A stretch of DNA of 64,000 nt. Origin: Euclidia mi (Eukaryota > Arthropoda > Insecta > Lepidoptera > Erebidae). Position numbers and translations under genes: made by a program. The notes beneath the pieces are model-generated. The model was given only the letters and a program-made list of their open reading frames with translations. It was not told the DNA's origin and searched no databases. The stretch spans positions 43,752,394 to 43,816,393 of the forward strand of contig OX123187.2 in assembly GCA_944739405.2 (NCBI GenBank). Direction: 5' to 3'. Positions 10,616-23,572 of the stretch are shown one piece after another. The stretch's first letter is position 1. The number at the start of each line of letters is the position of its first letter.

Positions 10616-12985
10616 GCATGTATAACAACTACCTTTTGGACAATTTTATTGATTACGGGGCTGCTTTTCTCTAAAATTGCTGTTTATTTGTTGCGTCTCG
10701 TTAATTTTACTAGCTGAAGGCGACGTTCCTAATTAGGGCGTTAATGAGAGAATATCGTAGCCTATTTATGGTGAGATAAACCCTGAAACTATAATAATAG
10801 CTATCCATTCCTGATTTAGCTGACTATTTTGCGAACATCTACGTAATGCGATATATTTATTTGATTGACAATAAAACTAATGTTGAAGATCGGCAAACAC
10901 ACGACACACGATGTTATTTTTAAATATTGGGTCGTCAACTTTCTACCTATCCATTGAATTAAAATTTTAAGTAATATATAATTAAATAAAATCCCGGCCA
11001 TAACTTTTATTATCTACAGAACACAAAAAAATAATTGTAGAGACAAAGAATATTCTTTCTTTATACTAAAAACGAGACCGCTATTTGGTTTTCCTCTGCA
11101 TCACTCTCAATCAGACTGGGTGATAATAGTATTAAGTCCATCTGTATACCACGCCTATATATAAAAGTTATAATAAATAAACCAATCAAAATCTTGAAAC
11201 AGATTTAAGGCAAAAATGGTTGCCATTATTAGTCACTATATACAACAGAAGACACTCACTTGCAAATGTAATATGTACAAGCATATACAAAAGAGTCAAT
11301 AAAACGGTAGGTATTTCATGTATTCGCATTTGTTCGGTAGCCACAAACAATATGTGAGCCCCACCAGTTTATCCGTGCGACTCGTTCGAGTCTGTGTCAG
11401 ATTAAGCCCGCCGTGTAAGTACTTTATCCCGCCACCTGTGACGGCAACTGAATATAACCTATTTTATTTTAAAAACACACTGACATTATTCATTCCAGAG
11501 ATATTTGGAGGTGGTGGATTTGAATATACGGTGTCCATTTTTACGGTCGTGTTAAGATCTGTCTTATATTCCGTCATACTGCTGGGCATAGGTCTCTTCT
11601 CACGAGGTGATGATTTATAGGGCACTCTGCGTAAACCCTATGTCGCTGGCGACTTTACAAACATTCAACTAATGAACACAAAGAACATTTAGTTCGATTT
11701 CGTTAGATCACATGAAGTGTTGTCTCGTGTGGGGATCGAACCTATAACACTCCACGCAGTGTTAAACGGCAAGGCAGCTCATTTAAACTATTACACTTTA
11801 CGAGCAGTCAGATAATGACAATTCTTATTAAATTTGTTTTATACCTAATAGCTATGAACTAACGACAAATCTGCCGAACATTCTAATCATTTTATGTAAA
11901 TTTTCTCGAAACCTCGTTTAACAAAGGATCAATAAACAATATTGCTTAAAGCGATACAAGATTACAATAAATAATTATCTGCTTTAATAAAAAAGTAGAT
12001 AGTTATTTCATGATTAAAACATCACTACATAACCATATTCGAATTTTAATCTTATAGACAACTTCAACATACATTTATATTATCGTCCTTGTTAAATATT
12101 ACGACGTTAACGTGAAATAAAAAACAAATCTGAAAGAACTTTGTTTTTAATTTATTGTATTACATTTCTAGATATACATATAAATTATTGTCATATCCCT
12201 CATTAATTAAACAAAACATTACAAAATACAACATTCACTCTCAATTATTATTTTCTTTATGTTTCTCTTTCCAAGTGAAAGTAAGATTTTCGGATATCAT
12301 ATCATAAAATAACCAACAAGAGCAGCCCACATAAACTACCCACACACGTACACACACTGAATATTTATCGTAATAAATTTCGTAACGAGTGATTCAAGCG
12401 TCCTCGAGTGAACGATGAGATATTATAAGCAGGTACAAGGGCCCCTAAGACGGATGGTCCTTGAAACATGACAGTTACAAGCGAAAGCCCGGGCCCCATT
12501 TTTACGGATAACGTTATTAAACTAAATTGCAGACGCCAAGCAACAGTAAACCGACTCTGTTTATTGTTTACAAGCCACAAAAAGTTTCGTAGCACGCCCG
12601 TAACTGATGCTACGACTGTCTACAAAAACGTAGCAGACTTATAAACTTTACTAAGAAGCATGTTTTATGTAAATAAACTACATATTTGGCGTAGTAAATG
12701 TATGAATGTAGCGTTAAATTATTTCGCGTATTATTACCAACTTTTGATAGCGTAGTATTGCAATGTAGTATATAATCATTGCACATATACATACCTCACA
12801 TACACAGAAGAACATACTTTATACCTTTAAACTGATGGACAATTTTAGTTCAGGTGAAAAAAAGTTTTCATACAAGACGTAACTTTACAATTTTCGAGTT
12901 GTGGTGTTGTTAATAGTACACAAAGAAAATTATGACAGTAAAAATATTAGACAACTCGACGTTTTATTTAACAAGACAGATATAG
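10616..12985. other. Intronic AT-rich DNA with a SINE fragment, no gene seen
   Basis: No coding region is supported; the forward frame 11318-11620 has no known motif. About 11608-11795 (minus) is a tRNA-SINE remnant ('gtgttgtctcgtgtggggatcgaac') related to 13305-13505. Confidence 0.5.
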
Positions 12986-12992
12986 TATAATC

Positions 12993-13260
12993 CACGGCGC
13001 GCACCGATGTCTTTTCGAAGTTAAGTGCGTATTAAATTGGCAATTATCGCTTGCCCCGTGCCTCGGAGAGCACGTTAAACCGTCGGTCCCAGCTGTCATG
13101 AAGATCTTTGAGTCGTTACGGGGAGTCAGTACCCTCAAATAAACTGATACTGGTCTAAACCATAGAATATCGCTATCCCTTTGAGTTACGGGAGTCAGAC
13201 ATCAGTCGCTCTGTGGAAAAGTTGATATTCTATCATATCTGGTTAGACCAGTAAGCGGAC
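12993..13260 (+). mobile_element. 5'-truncated SINE, same family as 3257 and 39327
   Basis: Reads 'ccacggcgcgcaccgatgtc' through 'gcacgttaaaccgtcggtcc' to 'ggttagaccagtaagcggac'. This is the reverse complement of the body of the two full copies. The tRNA head is missing. Confidence 0.75.
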
Positions 13261-13304
13261 TTCGGGCTCCAAGGCTGTAAGTCTTGGATGCAACCGGGAT
13301 AACG

Positions 13305-13505
13305 CTAGTGCGATGATATAGTACTAGATATAAATCCTGTGTCGCGAGGGACTTTACACATTTCATCAGCGGACACAAGGAACTTCCACCAGAATCGAAA
13401 CAAGAATTTAGGATCACACAAAGTGTTGTCTGACTTGGGAACAAAACCCACGAGACTAGGTTCATTACTAAACGTTGAGGCGACCGCTTAAGCTCCTAAA
13501 CCGCC
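13305..13505 (-). mobile_element. Degenerate tRNA-derived SINE
   Basis: Minus-strand head 'gaggcggtttaggagcttaa' with a B-box-like 'gggttttgttccc'; body 'tcacacaaagtgttgtctg'. Related scraps occur at 11608-11795 and, with a better B box (ggttcgatccc), at 35672-35820 (+). Confidence 0.6.
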
Positions 13506-14130
13506 TCGTGCAGTCTCTCGTCACGTCAGCGATGCTACAGGTGGCCACTACAGAGGTTTTAGTAGGTAATAATGCCACTTGACTCCGCCGCCCGCCTCTC
13601 TAAGAAACTGTATATCTTTTAAAGGTACTTAGATCATAAAAGACTGGTTAGCATGACAAGAAGCTCACTTCGATAACGATAGTAGATAAACCTTATTTAT
13701 TTTTAAAGGCTTTTGTTAAGTAGCACATACCGTTTTATTACTATTAGTTTACCCGCTGCTAAGTTAATAAAAGGTATGTATTATAACACTGGCTGACCCG
13801 GCAAACTTACGGCGACTTCGTACAGCCTAATAGCCGATGTATCCTTTTTTAATTTTTTCTCGCCGTAAGAACCATCCTCGTACTTCAAGGAATATTATAA
13901 AAAAAGAATTAGTGAAATCGGTTTAGCTGCCCTCGAAATTTGTTCTAGCAACAACATTCAGCGATTCATTTTTATATTAAAGAAGATATATATCAATGAT
14001 AATAATATAACATATAAAATAATAATTGTATCTCCTATTTAAAAATAAGAGATTTCGAAAGTAACTTCTAACCTTACTTGAACCCTTTCAACTTCTATCT
14101 TCGCAATTAAATGTCTCATATATGTACTTA
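13506..14130. other. Intronic DNA with Helitron-type fragment
   Basis: 13790-13985 (minus) carries a diverged 'ggctgacccggcaaacttac' Helitron 3'-end repeat, in which the CTAG end has become CTGG. The rest is AT-rich with nothing recognised. Confidence 0.5.
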
Positions 14131-15404
14131 GTCTGGCCATAAATACATGTTACAATAAAAAATTAAAAAATATTACATTTGAATTTGGAATCTGTCATTT
14201 TATACGATCGTTTATTGTGTTTTCTCGTTTTGGCGCCAATACATTGAACAATATTTTGCGATATTAAAATGGAGTGGGGTGATAAAGAGAACCGAATCGC
14301 TGTGATTGCATTACACAAAGTAGGTATGGAGCCAAAAGCAATTTTTAAAACTCTCCATACACTTGGTATTAGTCAAATGTTTGTGTACCGGACTATTAAT
14401 AGGTACAATGAGACCTCCCCTGTTTGTGACAGAAAAAGACCTAGCCTTCCACATAGTGTCCGTACGAAAAAGGTGATCAAAGCAGTAAGGGAAAGAATTC
14501 GAAAAAATCCTGTCCGAAAGCAAAAGATTTTATCTCGGGAGATGAAGATAGCACCCAGAACCATGTCGCGTATTTTAAAAGATGACTTAGAACTTGCAGC
14601 ATATAAGAGACGCACTGGTTAGATTTCTTAACTGATAATTAAAAAAAGAATAGGGTGGTGAAATCGAAACAACTACTGAAGCGGTACGCAAATTGAGGTC
14701 ACAGAAAATTTTGTTTACGGATGAAAATTTTTTTACAATTGAGCAACATTTTAACAAACAAAATGACCGTATTTATACTCAAAGCTCTAAAGAAGCTTCC
14801 CAATTAGGCGACAGAGTGCATTATGCGACTTCAGTGATGGTTTGGTGGGGTTTTAGCTATGAAGGAGTGACTGAGCAATATTTTTGTGAAAAAGGTATCA
14901 AAACACCGGCACAAGTGTATCAAAATACCATTCTTGAGAAGGCAGTTAAGCCCCTTAACAACACCATGTTCAATAACCAAGTATGGTCCTTCCAGCAAGA
15001 CTCCGCACCGGGTCATAAAGCTCGGTCCACGCAGTCTTGGTTGGAAGTGAACGTTTCGGACTTCATCAGAGCTGAAGACTGGCCATCGTCTAGTCCCAAT
15101 CTTAATCCGCTGGATTATGATTTATGGTCAGTTTTAAAGACTAAACGCCATGATAATTTGGAGTCCCAAAAACAATCCATACGATTGGCAGTGAAGAATT
15201 TTCCCATGGAAAGAGTGCGTGCTTCTATTGATAACTGGCCTCAACCTTTAAAGGACTGTATTGCAGCCAATGGAGACTTTGGAGCTATTTATATTTTAAA
15301 TTGTTTCATATTTATGTATTATAAACTAACACACTGTAAAAGTAATAAATGTTATTTGCAATAAAAAAAATTTTTTTTCTTTGTTACAATATTTATGGCA
15401 AGAT
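14131..15404 (+). mobile_element. maT-type (DD37D) Tc1/mariner transposon, inactive, 1274 bp
   Basis: Terminal inverted repeats of about 25 bp: gtctggccataaatac at the left, and the reverse complement of the right end atcttgccataaatat, then a gttacaa block on both. Both are flanked by TA (14129-14130 and 15405-15406), the target of this superfamily. Length and a single transposase frame fit the maT lineage of the IS630-Tc1-mariner group. Frame breaks in the transposase show it is dead. Confidence 0.9.
14269..15364 (+). pseudogene. maT-family transposase, broken by frameshifts and a stop
   Basis: The N-terminal part (14269-14622, 117 codons) starts MEWGDKENRIAVIALHKVG and contains the helix-turn-helix DNA-binding region. 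The C-terminal part (14693-15364, another frame) holds the DDD catalytic domain. Within it the first Asp is residue 10 (LFTDEN), the second residue 103 (QQDSAPGHK) and the third residue 141 (NPLDYDLW). That leaves 37 residues between the last two, i.e. DD37D, the maT signature. Between the two parts, about 70 bases carry at least one frameshift and in-frame stops. The usual protein is about 340 residues, and the two parts together approach that, so little is missing. The enzyme would have cut and pasted the element at TA sites. Confidence 0.9.
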
Positions 15405-15506
15405 TAGGTATAGCTAATGTAAAATTCATGGCAATCTACTGCGACGTCTTTATATGAAAACTTCACACGTACTTACATTCAAACATGCATACTTTTTTAT
15501 TTATAA

Positions 15507-15712
15507 CTAGAGGAAGCCAGCAGCTACGCCTGCATTTTTTTAAATTTACCCGTTTTGGCCGATCTCGTGGGAATTTTGGGAAATCCCTTCTTAGTGCACC
15601 CCTACGGTCCCCAAGGAACATACATGCCAAATTTCAGCTTCCTACGCCCAATAGTTTCGGCTGTAGCGTGTCTGTCAGTCAGTCAGTAACGCAAAGATTT
15701 TATATATTAAGA
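15507..15712 (-). mobile_element. Non-autonomous mini-Helitron, copy 3 (206 bp)
   Basis: Minus-strand TCTTAATATATAAAATC start at 15712 and CTAG end at 15507, flanked A...T as for the copies at 6119, 6432 and 61594. It lies about 100 bp beyond the maT element. Confidence 0.8.
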
Positions 15713-16653
15713 TATTAGAAGGAATCCCCCAGTCCATTTTATTCACAAAATATTTCGCTCATAAGTAGTGAAAACTTATGATTTGGAGTTTTATAAAAAT
15801 TGGCACGATGGGCACAGGAAAATTCCAGATTTGGCACGGTTATCTATACGGGATATGCTATATGCAGGAATGGACCATTCATTTTAATATTATACATTCC
15901 TGTTCAAAAGTCACACATTTAATCTGTAAAAAGATATAGCAATTGGTAAACTAAAGCTAGAGACTAAAAGTTTAACACATAAAAGTAAGGCTGCTTAATT
16001 ACTAGAATAATAGCCCAATTTTTGAAGAGCTCCTAACAAAAAATATCACTAGTATCATCCATAGATGTTTCTATTAGCATATATTGCAGGTTTACCACAA
16101 TTTTAATCAGTCTAACCTAAACTACTAATTTTCCAATCTGAGGGCACGGTAGTGCCTCCTCCAGTCGAGTAAAAAACGATACGACCGTACCATCCTTTTC
16201 TCGAAGCAGTTCAGCCCATTATCGACCTCCTATAACTTCGTTGTGGATAAAACTGGAAGCCTGAATTCTTAACCAGGCATAATACAGTAACCAGACAGGC
16301 ATTTTATAAACCTGGTATATTTCAAATTTCATTATATTTGAACCAGTAGTTTCAGAATCATAACGAGTCAGAGTTTCTTAATTTTGTCACTCACTGACTG
16401 ACCGATCACTCTTAGGCACTTCTATTAGACATAGAAGCTTCAAATTATAATACAGTTAGTGCTTAGTGGCGGCCATCACATGTAAACACAATATATCTCA
16501 CAAGTAATGTATTTATAAATCAGATTGTTTAGTGCGATTGCCAAGTTAATCTATTTACTTAAAACGTTGAAGATTTTAATATTGGTATGGTTACTATAAG
16601 ATATTGTTAGGTTAGATAATTACGTTACAACTTAAGACAGCAGGTCCCTTAAG
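15713..16653. other. Intronic AT-rich DNA, no gene seen
   Basis: Nothing recognisable on either strand. Confidence 0.55.
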
Positions 16654-16872
16654 TCATCATCAGCCTTTAATAGTCTAGGCCTCTCCTTTGAAAGGAGGAA
16701 TTGGCCTACTATACCACGCTGGCCAAACGGGTTGGTATAGGGTTTGTATCAAGTTTTCCTTCTCTTACAGTGCTGTTCTCTGCATAATATGCTCCCTCTG
16801 TCGGCTCTTACGACTCCCATGGGATGATATGGGGTGGTGACATTCCGTATTCTTAATCCGTCACCACACGGA
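16654..16872 (-). mobile_element. 240-bp (GAT)n-tailed retroposon
   Basis: Minus-strand copy from ccgtgtggtgacgg (16872 downwards) to the catcatcagcc tail at 16654. The family is described at 46562. Confidence 0.85.
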
Positions 16873-18102
16873 CAGTGTGCCTTAAGTAGGGACTGAATAA
16901 ATTAATAACTGACTTGGAATAAATTACATGGATCTCACCACTTTTTACGGTAAAAGAACTGAGTTGCGAGACTTCGTTTTTTTGACAAGTATTGTTTTTT
17001 AATGGGATTACAAATTTACATAAAATAACAAAAAGGTAACATTTGTTTGAAAATTCGTTGCAATTATCACCTTTAAAGACATAATAATATCAGTGTTTTC
17101 TAAGATATCAGGAATAAGTAGTTTACTTTATTGTTTAGTTAGTAGTTTACTTTGTAGATATTATGTCATACCTAAGGTTTATCATCATATTATTCATACT
17201 GACAATAGAATTTTAGAAATAAATGAAACTTCCTTTATTATCATTATTGTACTAAACACATATGTATGATATTTATAACAGGAAGCAAAATATATTGTCT
17301 GTTTATTTCACCTAATTACCGAAAAGGTTATTACCAAATACCATTTTGACGTAGCTGTCTCTGGCATTTATCTGATACTTTACGCAGTAGCTTACATTTC
17401 GACAAAATTATTACAGACCTGTATAAAATAAATAAAACCCATTTTGCTTACACACATAAAGAAAGTCACGGCAAACACCTAGTTTTATAATACTCTACTG
17501 ACTCTAGGCTCTACACGTACTCTGTGATACAGAAAAGATAAGGAAGAGGAACACTTTATCTTTGAAGTGCTCTCGTAATGACTTGCAGATACTCCCGGGT
17601 AATTACGAAAGGACGAGATAAGTATTTTTGTTATGATGCCCGAATTACATTTTTAATGAAATAACAAGTTTAAACAATTTTTTTTTGGTCGTTTCATATT
17701 TTTATGGTTAACTACTCAAAATAAGAAAATAAGATTATTTCTCTATATTATATACTACTGATGATTATATATCACGATGATAATAATATATTTAAAATAT
17801 ATTATGATTTTATATTGAATTTATTTTAATATGATATGTGAAAAGTTTTAAAACCGGAATAGAGTTTGAAACCGAATCAAACTTATAAAGGAAAACAAGG
17901 TGACAAAAGTAAACTAAAAATAATTGCTCATTTTAGTTAACTATTGACAGACTGCCTGTTTGAACGAAGAACGACGACCCGACGTGCGTGTTCACACATG
18001 CACCTCTGACTGACTGACTGGCTCCGGTCAGTGTTACCGGGTTCATCTTTTGACTAAGAATATTGATCTTTCTTGCTTCATTACTTTATATATTCATCAT
18101 CA
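16873..18102. other. Intronic AT-rich DNA, no gene seen
   Basis: No coding or RNA gene. Around 17730-17800 there is a very AT-rich block (atattatatac-type). Confidence 0.55.
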
Positions 18103-18409
18103 TCATCAGCCCTTTATATTGTCCTACTGCTGGGCACGGGCCTGTTCTCACTATGAGAAGGGTAAGGCCATAGTCCACCACGCTGGCCAAGTGCGGGTTG
18201 GCAGACTTCACATGTCTTTCAAGAACATTATTGAGAACTCTCAGATATGCAGGTTTCCTTACGCTGTTTTTCTTCACCGTTTAGCAAGTGATAATTAACA
18301 ATTTAATACGCACTTAACTCCAAAAAGTCATTGGTGCGTGCCGCGGATTCGAACCCGAGACCTTCTGCGTAGCAGTCTGTCGGTCTCTCCACATAGCTAT
18401 CGCCGCTAT
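18103..18409 (-). mobile_element. Composite SINE: tRNA-like head, RTE-like (GAT)n tail
   Basis: Minus strand: head 'agcggcgatagctatgtgg' (A box) and 'ggttcgaatccgcgg' (B box) near 18345-18405. A body shared with the 3257/39327 SINEs follows (gacttttt.gagttaagtgcg). The 3' end 'ggccagcgtggtggactatg' ... 'cccagcagtaggac' runs into ctgatgatgatgatg. That 3' end is homologous to the 240-bp retroposon family, so one LINE partner probably mobilises both. Confidence 0.82.
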
Positions 18410-18738
18410 TACTAACCATTAATAATTATAATTAACTCATCAAAAGCACTGCTTTACATAATAACTAAACTTTTTCTAAATAAACAATCAGTATCACTAA
18501 CTTACTTTATGTAGCAATCGGCTACATAAAAGCCTAGCAATACATACATTACTAATTTACATTAGTTCAGGAAATTGCAGATACGAAAGTTACGAGTATG
18601 TTTGTGTCACAGCGTTGAGAAGATTGAGATGCAGTTATTTTAGTTTTTTAATAAGGTGTAAGGATAAATACTTTCCCTTTACTTTGCCAGATGAAGTTAT
18701 TCAGACTCACATTTATATTTTATCCACCTATTTTTTTA

Positions 18739-18975
18739 CTGCCGCCGTGGTCCAGTGGATAGCGTATGCGACTGCTGATCGGAGGTCCCGGGTTCGATTC
18801 CCGGGTCGGGCAAAGTGTTACTGGGTTTTTTCCAAATTCTCAGTAGCAGCACGGAGTCTGGTGATGTGCCCGGTAACGGCAATAGGCTCGCCCCCTATTA
18901 CGTGGGACTTAAAATTTCATGGTGAAATGTGGGTGTAATATTACCCCTTCGGGGATACAGGCGTGAGTATATAAA
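18739..18975 (+). mobile_element. tRNA-derived SINE (CTATTACGTGGGA family), complete
   Basis: Head 'gccgccgtggtccagtgg' with A box and 'gggttcgattcccggg' B box, a good tRNA-like arm. The body is 'ctcagtagcagcacggagtc' and 'gtgatgtgcccggtaac'. The 3' end is 'cttcggggatacaggcgtga'. The extra 160-bp body marks it as a SINE, not a tRNA gene. Confidence 0.85.
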
Positions 18976-19489
18976 AAAAAATGCCGGATATAACAGTTAA
19001 TATTATAACCAAATCTATTTACAACATATTTAGAATTTATACGTTTTAACGATTATTATGTAAATGCCGAAACTTTAATCAACGTATACCTTGTTATAAC
19101 CATGGATGAAATAATAATTTAAAAATAAAACAACATTCTTATTCTAATAACTACAGCATTATCGAGAAGTAAAACTAAATGTACTTCACGTTTTACGAAT
19201 TTTTAATAGGGTAGGGTTGAACAATAATTTTACGTTGTAAAGGATTTTAATAGGTGGCAATGAATACACGCCGTTAGGGCTTATTGCGAGTTTTACACTT
19301 GCAAGTCTGCGAAACGATCCTCTATAAACAGGATGCTCAGACATTGCAACACCTTTTTATTGTACGGATAAAAATGCATTATATGTCGTTAGCATTACGA
19401 GTATGTGTCCTATCATGCACATTATTTTACTTCTTATCTTTTTACTTTGCCTGACTTGTCTGTCTAGTGCTAAGTTTGACTGCTAAGTT

Positions 19490-19912
19490 GGCGGCCGTGG
19501 GTTCGATTCCTACGAAACTTTATGTGATGAGCACGATTATCTGGTTGTTATTATACTAGCTCTGATAATTTTGGGATCAGATGACCGTACCGTATCTATA
19601 CATATGTCAGAGTAAATAATACACAAATTATTAGGCTTTAAATAGGCTTGAACTGCCTCGTTGGTCTCGCGGCATAAATGTGCCCGTGACATTGGAAGGT
19701 CTCGGGTTCGATCCCCGGGTAAGGCAAAGTGTTATTGGGTTTTCCGTTAGAAAATTCTCAGTAGCAGCTCGGAGTCTGGTAATGTGCCCGGTATGGCTCG
19801 CTCCCTATTACGTGGGACTAAAAAAAATCTGGCGAAAAGTGGGTGTAGCATTATACCTCTGCCTACCACTTCGAGGATATAGGCGTGAGACTATGTATGT
19901 ATGTATGTAAAT
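19490..19912 (+). mobile_element. tRNA-derived SINE (19655-19912) plus an upstream SINE-head scrap
   Basis: 19655-19912 is the same family as 18739: head 'cctcgttggtctcgcggc', B box 'ggttcgatccccggg', tail tatgtatgtatg. A separate B box (gggttcgattcc) with 'gtgatgagcacgattatctgg' at 19497-19555 is a remnant of another SINE family. Confidence 0.8.
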
Positions 19913-22056
19913 AGGCTTCGGCTAGGCTTTGACTGTTTTAAAGTCTTATAAAATTGCCTCTAGTATAGTCAATTAGCCACTATATTACGAAAACAGTAAA
20001 GTCTTTGACACATAGTAATAAGGTAAAACCCCACAGCAACATTCAATTTACGAGTAAATCGGCTGAATGAAAATGGCTTCAACATTAGACGTATTTTGAT
20101 TTTATGAACGTAATTAGCGACCCTGAACGCTCCAATACGAACGCAAAACCAATTTTATAGCACACAACAAGTTATTAATTTATTCGGTATGCAGGATTTA
20201 TTGATTAAAAACTTTTCCCATTACTCCGAGGGGCATTGTATGGCTTTACTTAAAACGATTGTGTTGTTCCTTATTTATGATTCTGGTTCTATAATTAATA
20301 TGTATTGGATTTATTCCAAATTATAACTGGCTACCGCACATCCCTCGAGTAATAAAAACTATATCATAAATCACACTTTATGCGGTCGAGAACGCGCTGC
20401 CCGGGAAATATCCAATTTATACATCACATTTTTCGGTGATGTACATAATTTGGTGCCATTTTTCTCGGATCATTGACTGCCGTATCCCAAAAAGTAGCCT
20501 CAGGCAAGGGTTTTCCCTATTCCATGACAAAAGAACACGCATTCAACCATGTATAGAAATTGATATAACACAAAAAACCTCAAACAAAAAGGGCATATTA
20601 ACGTGATGTCCATTGTTTTCATTTGGACGTGTGGTGAAAAGTTTAATAAAATCAGACATACACGAGAATATTTTCGGAATGGTACGAAATGAAGTAATAT
20701 AGAATCATTATAATATTCGTATATTTTAATACAAAGCCATAAAGGAAGCGAGCAGGTGCATAAGAAAGACTCGCTAAAAATGGGACGAGGAATTTTTCAT
20801 AACATTCAATATGGAACTCTATTTGGCGATTCTGTCTTCCTATTACTTTACATATTGCGTCGCCTTAATGACGGAGGTTTAGAATTTTTAAATTGCACAT
20901 TCATTTTTATTTCACTAGACGTTCCATAGGCTGCACTGGTTCAGTACCATCAGTGAAAACTTGTCTATTCGCAGTTTTACCTGAGATTTGCGTCTTGAAT
21001 CTGAGAAATGGTTAATAACCTTGTACTACAATTTTACATTTAGTACAGGTGAAGAATTCCTTAGTTTAGATCTAAACCTATGCACATGTTGTCTAAATGC
21101 TCAGGTTTCTATCTTTGTGATAGAAACTTGAACCAAGAAACATCTTCTTAATTATTTAAATGCATACATGACAACCCTGCGTCCTATACGAAGTACATAC
21201 TTGGTCATTTCTATGTGTTATCCTGGCATTCTTAGTTATGTAATACAAATATTTTATTCTTCTCGCTGGTGTACACAATAGGACTTCACCTACGGAGGGG
21301 ATGCGTTCTAATATATATTCTGCACATTTATTGGTCACTACTTTATCATGACTTATAATATATAACTTGACTAAACATACTCTACTAGCTTTTCTTGTTA
21401 ATATCTGTATTTTCTTTCATACCAGCCACTCGTGTACTGTTTTATACGACTGTGCTATCAAACGATGAGCTTTATAAACGCTTACGATTCCACAATAAAT
21501 TTTATAGAATAGCCATTTGATTTAATATGAGTAAATGTCGACGTCTAACCAAACTGTCGTTTGGAGGTCTTAGTCATAAATGCATGGTGCTTGCCCTTAA
21601 TGTTTTAAGTGTTCGCGAGCGCGGAACTCAGAATGGTGGTCATTAAATGAAATGGGGCTTCGCATTGAAACACCTCCTGCTCCCTCCCAACGACGTCAGT
21701 AACAAAACAGTCGCTAAGCTGACGATGAATTGTATTTTTATATGAACTAAATCTAAATGTTTTACTGCCTATAATTTCTTAGATATAGTCGATCTTAAAA
21801 ATGTATCGTTGTGGTTTCATGATTATGATTGTATGGCATATAAATATACACAGTAATATCTTATACTTTCGTGCGTTTGATTTGCTTAGATTTAGGCAAT
21901 TTTATTAGAGTCTGTCGTAATCAGTATGCCATAAATTGATACGAAGAATGTGTAAATACTTTGTCAAATTGCACAATGGTGATAACAAAACTAAATATTA
22001 CAAGCAAATTATATAGACACGCGCAATTAGAACCGAATAACAGCAAACTCAGGCAC
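19913..22056. other. Intronic DNA, no gene seen
   Basis: Mostly unique AT-rich sequence between the SINEs and the duplicated block. No frames with recognisable motifs and no transposon ends. Confidence 0.55.
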
Positions 22057-22322
22057 GACTCAGTACTGGCCTTAATAATCCGCGCCTTTAACTTGCTTCT
22101 ATATTAATAGCCCGCTGACTCGTAATCCGAGCGATTAACTACTTCTGACTACGTACCTACACAGCCCCCAGTTCCTTCCGAGCTCACTTTTCTATAAATA
22201 TCTACATCGGTTTACCCGGGTTACAAACTCAATAAAAAATATTGCGACAGCTTGTTGGAAGGCCCTCGCTTGCCGTTTTCCAACTGCCTTAATTCAATTA
22301 TTGCAACTGCCTCTAGTAACTT

Positions 22323-23035
22323 TTATTTAAGTTAGAACATTAAAGTAACATTATTTATAAGTAGCATATAAGTGAAGCTTTAATCTAATCTAATACAAAA
22401 ACCATAAAAACAAATTTAGAAAGTGAAAATATTTACATGGTTTAGGCGTCGTAAAATGCCTCCGCATCAATGTCATCGGGTAACGTGTCCAGAAGGCTGG
22501 CAGCATTGCCACGCTGGATGGCAATGCTGATTCTCTGAGCAAAGAATAAACCAGCCTTCTGGTCACGTGACACGTCGATTAACCGTTTAGAAATTTCCCG
22601 GAATAGAGAACGAGCGCTCGGACCCCATGAGCCTAGCGTTTCCACCCCAACCGGCTCAAATACGTAATTACTTACTAAATTCCTGTATTTGCGCCGTTTG
22701 AGGGTTTCCGCAGTTGCAGCAGCAGCACCAGCATGGCCTCCCGTGCTTGGAACGTGTGATGGGGCGAGGGTGTCTACGCAGGTTGCGTCCCACACCAAAG
22801 GCCTACCCATTTTCCAAGGCAACAATGACATACCATCATGACATGGTCTCTTACCGTCGTCGCGTACCAAACCATTTGGTTCAAGTACAGCTGGTACGCC
22901 AGACGCGACAAGAGCACGACGGATTATATCATTCAGATGAGCATGACGAGGAATTCTACCAGCGCTTCTGCTGCAAGATAGCCCATGGTGGCCGAGGCTA
23001 TCGACGTCTTCTCCACAATGACATAGATGCGGAGA
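22323..23035 (-). mobile_element. 5'-truncated non-LTR-type retroelement with C-terminal domain frame
   Basis: An insertion present only in copy 1; copy 2 keeps the empty site around 27276-27285, and AACTT flanks it on both sides. The minus-strand frame is open from the 5' break (about 23033) to a stop near 22442, close to 197 codons. Its first part carries a Cys/His cluster: CHCGEDVDSLGHHGLSC, then GRIPRHAHLN. A conserved block follows (DGMSLLPWKMGRPLVWDATC, DTLAPSHV), then VGVETLGSWGP and FFAQRISIAIQRGNAASLL. I know this arrangement from the C-termini of reverse-transcriptase-type proteins in many invertebrates but cannot name the clade. Two extra residues (CH) precede DGMS compared with the usual RPDG. 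An A-rich end at 22323 fits retroposition. Confidence 0.65.
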
Positions 23036-23340
23036 AACTTATTTACCTGTCACAAGATTCTAGGCCGTAGCATAGACTGTTAAGAAACCAGATAACTCTT
23101 CTGAGAAATACATTTTATGTATTTGCTTTCGCATCCGGCAGACTTCACAAATCGAATAAATCTGTTCGGCAAATCAAATTTGATGACACACCGATTGCAG
23201 AGCAAAATACTAGGTTCAATTGTATTTTGCAACCATCGAGGAACCGATTTCATTCATGTTAATTTTACGCAATTAAGTATCGCTTAATTATTTTGTAGTA
23301 GGTACGATTTCACGCAAACAATGTTTCAGCCAAATTCAAA

Positions 23341-23572
23341 CATCATTCATCAGCCTTTAACAGTCCACTGCTGAACTAGGCCTCTCCTTTGAAAGGAGGA
23401 ATTGGCCTACTATACCACGCTGGCCAAACGGGTTGGTATAGGGTTTGTATCAAGTTTTCCTTCTCTTGCAGTGCTGTTCTCTGCATAATATGCTCCCTCT
23501 GTCGGCTCTTACGACACCCATGGGATGATATAGGGTGGTGACATTCCGTATTCTTAATCCGTCACCACACGG
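23341..23572 (-). mobile_element. 240-bp (GAT)n-tailed retroposon, copy in duplication 1
   Basis: Minus-strand copy. The equivalent in duplication 2 is at 27569-27800 with the same flanks, so it inserted before the duplication. Confidence 0.85.

Noticed and set aside
22714..23070. 118-codon forward frame opposite the retroelement
   Set aside because: It is antisense to the well-supported minus-strand domain frame and has no motif.
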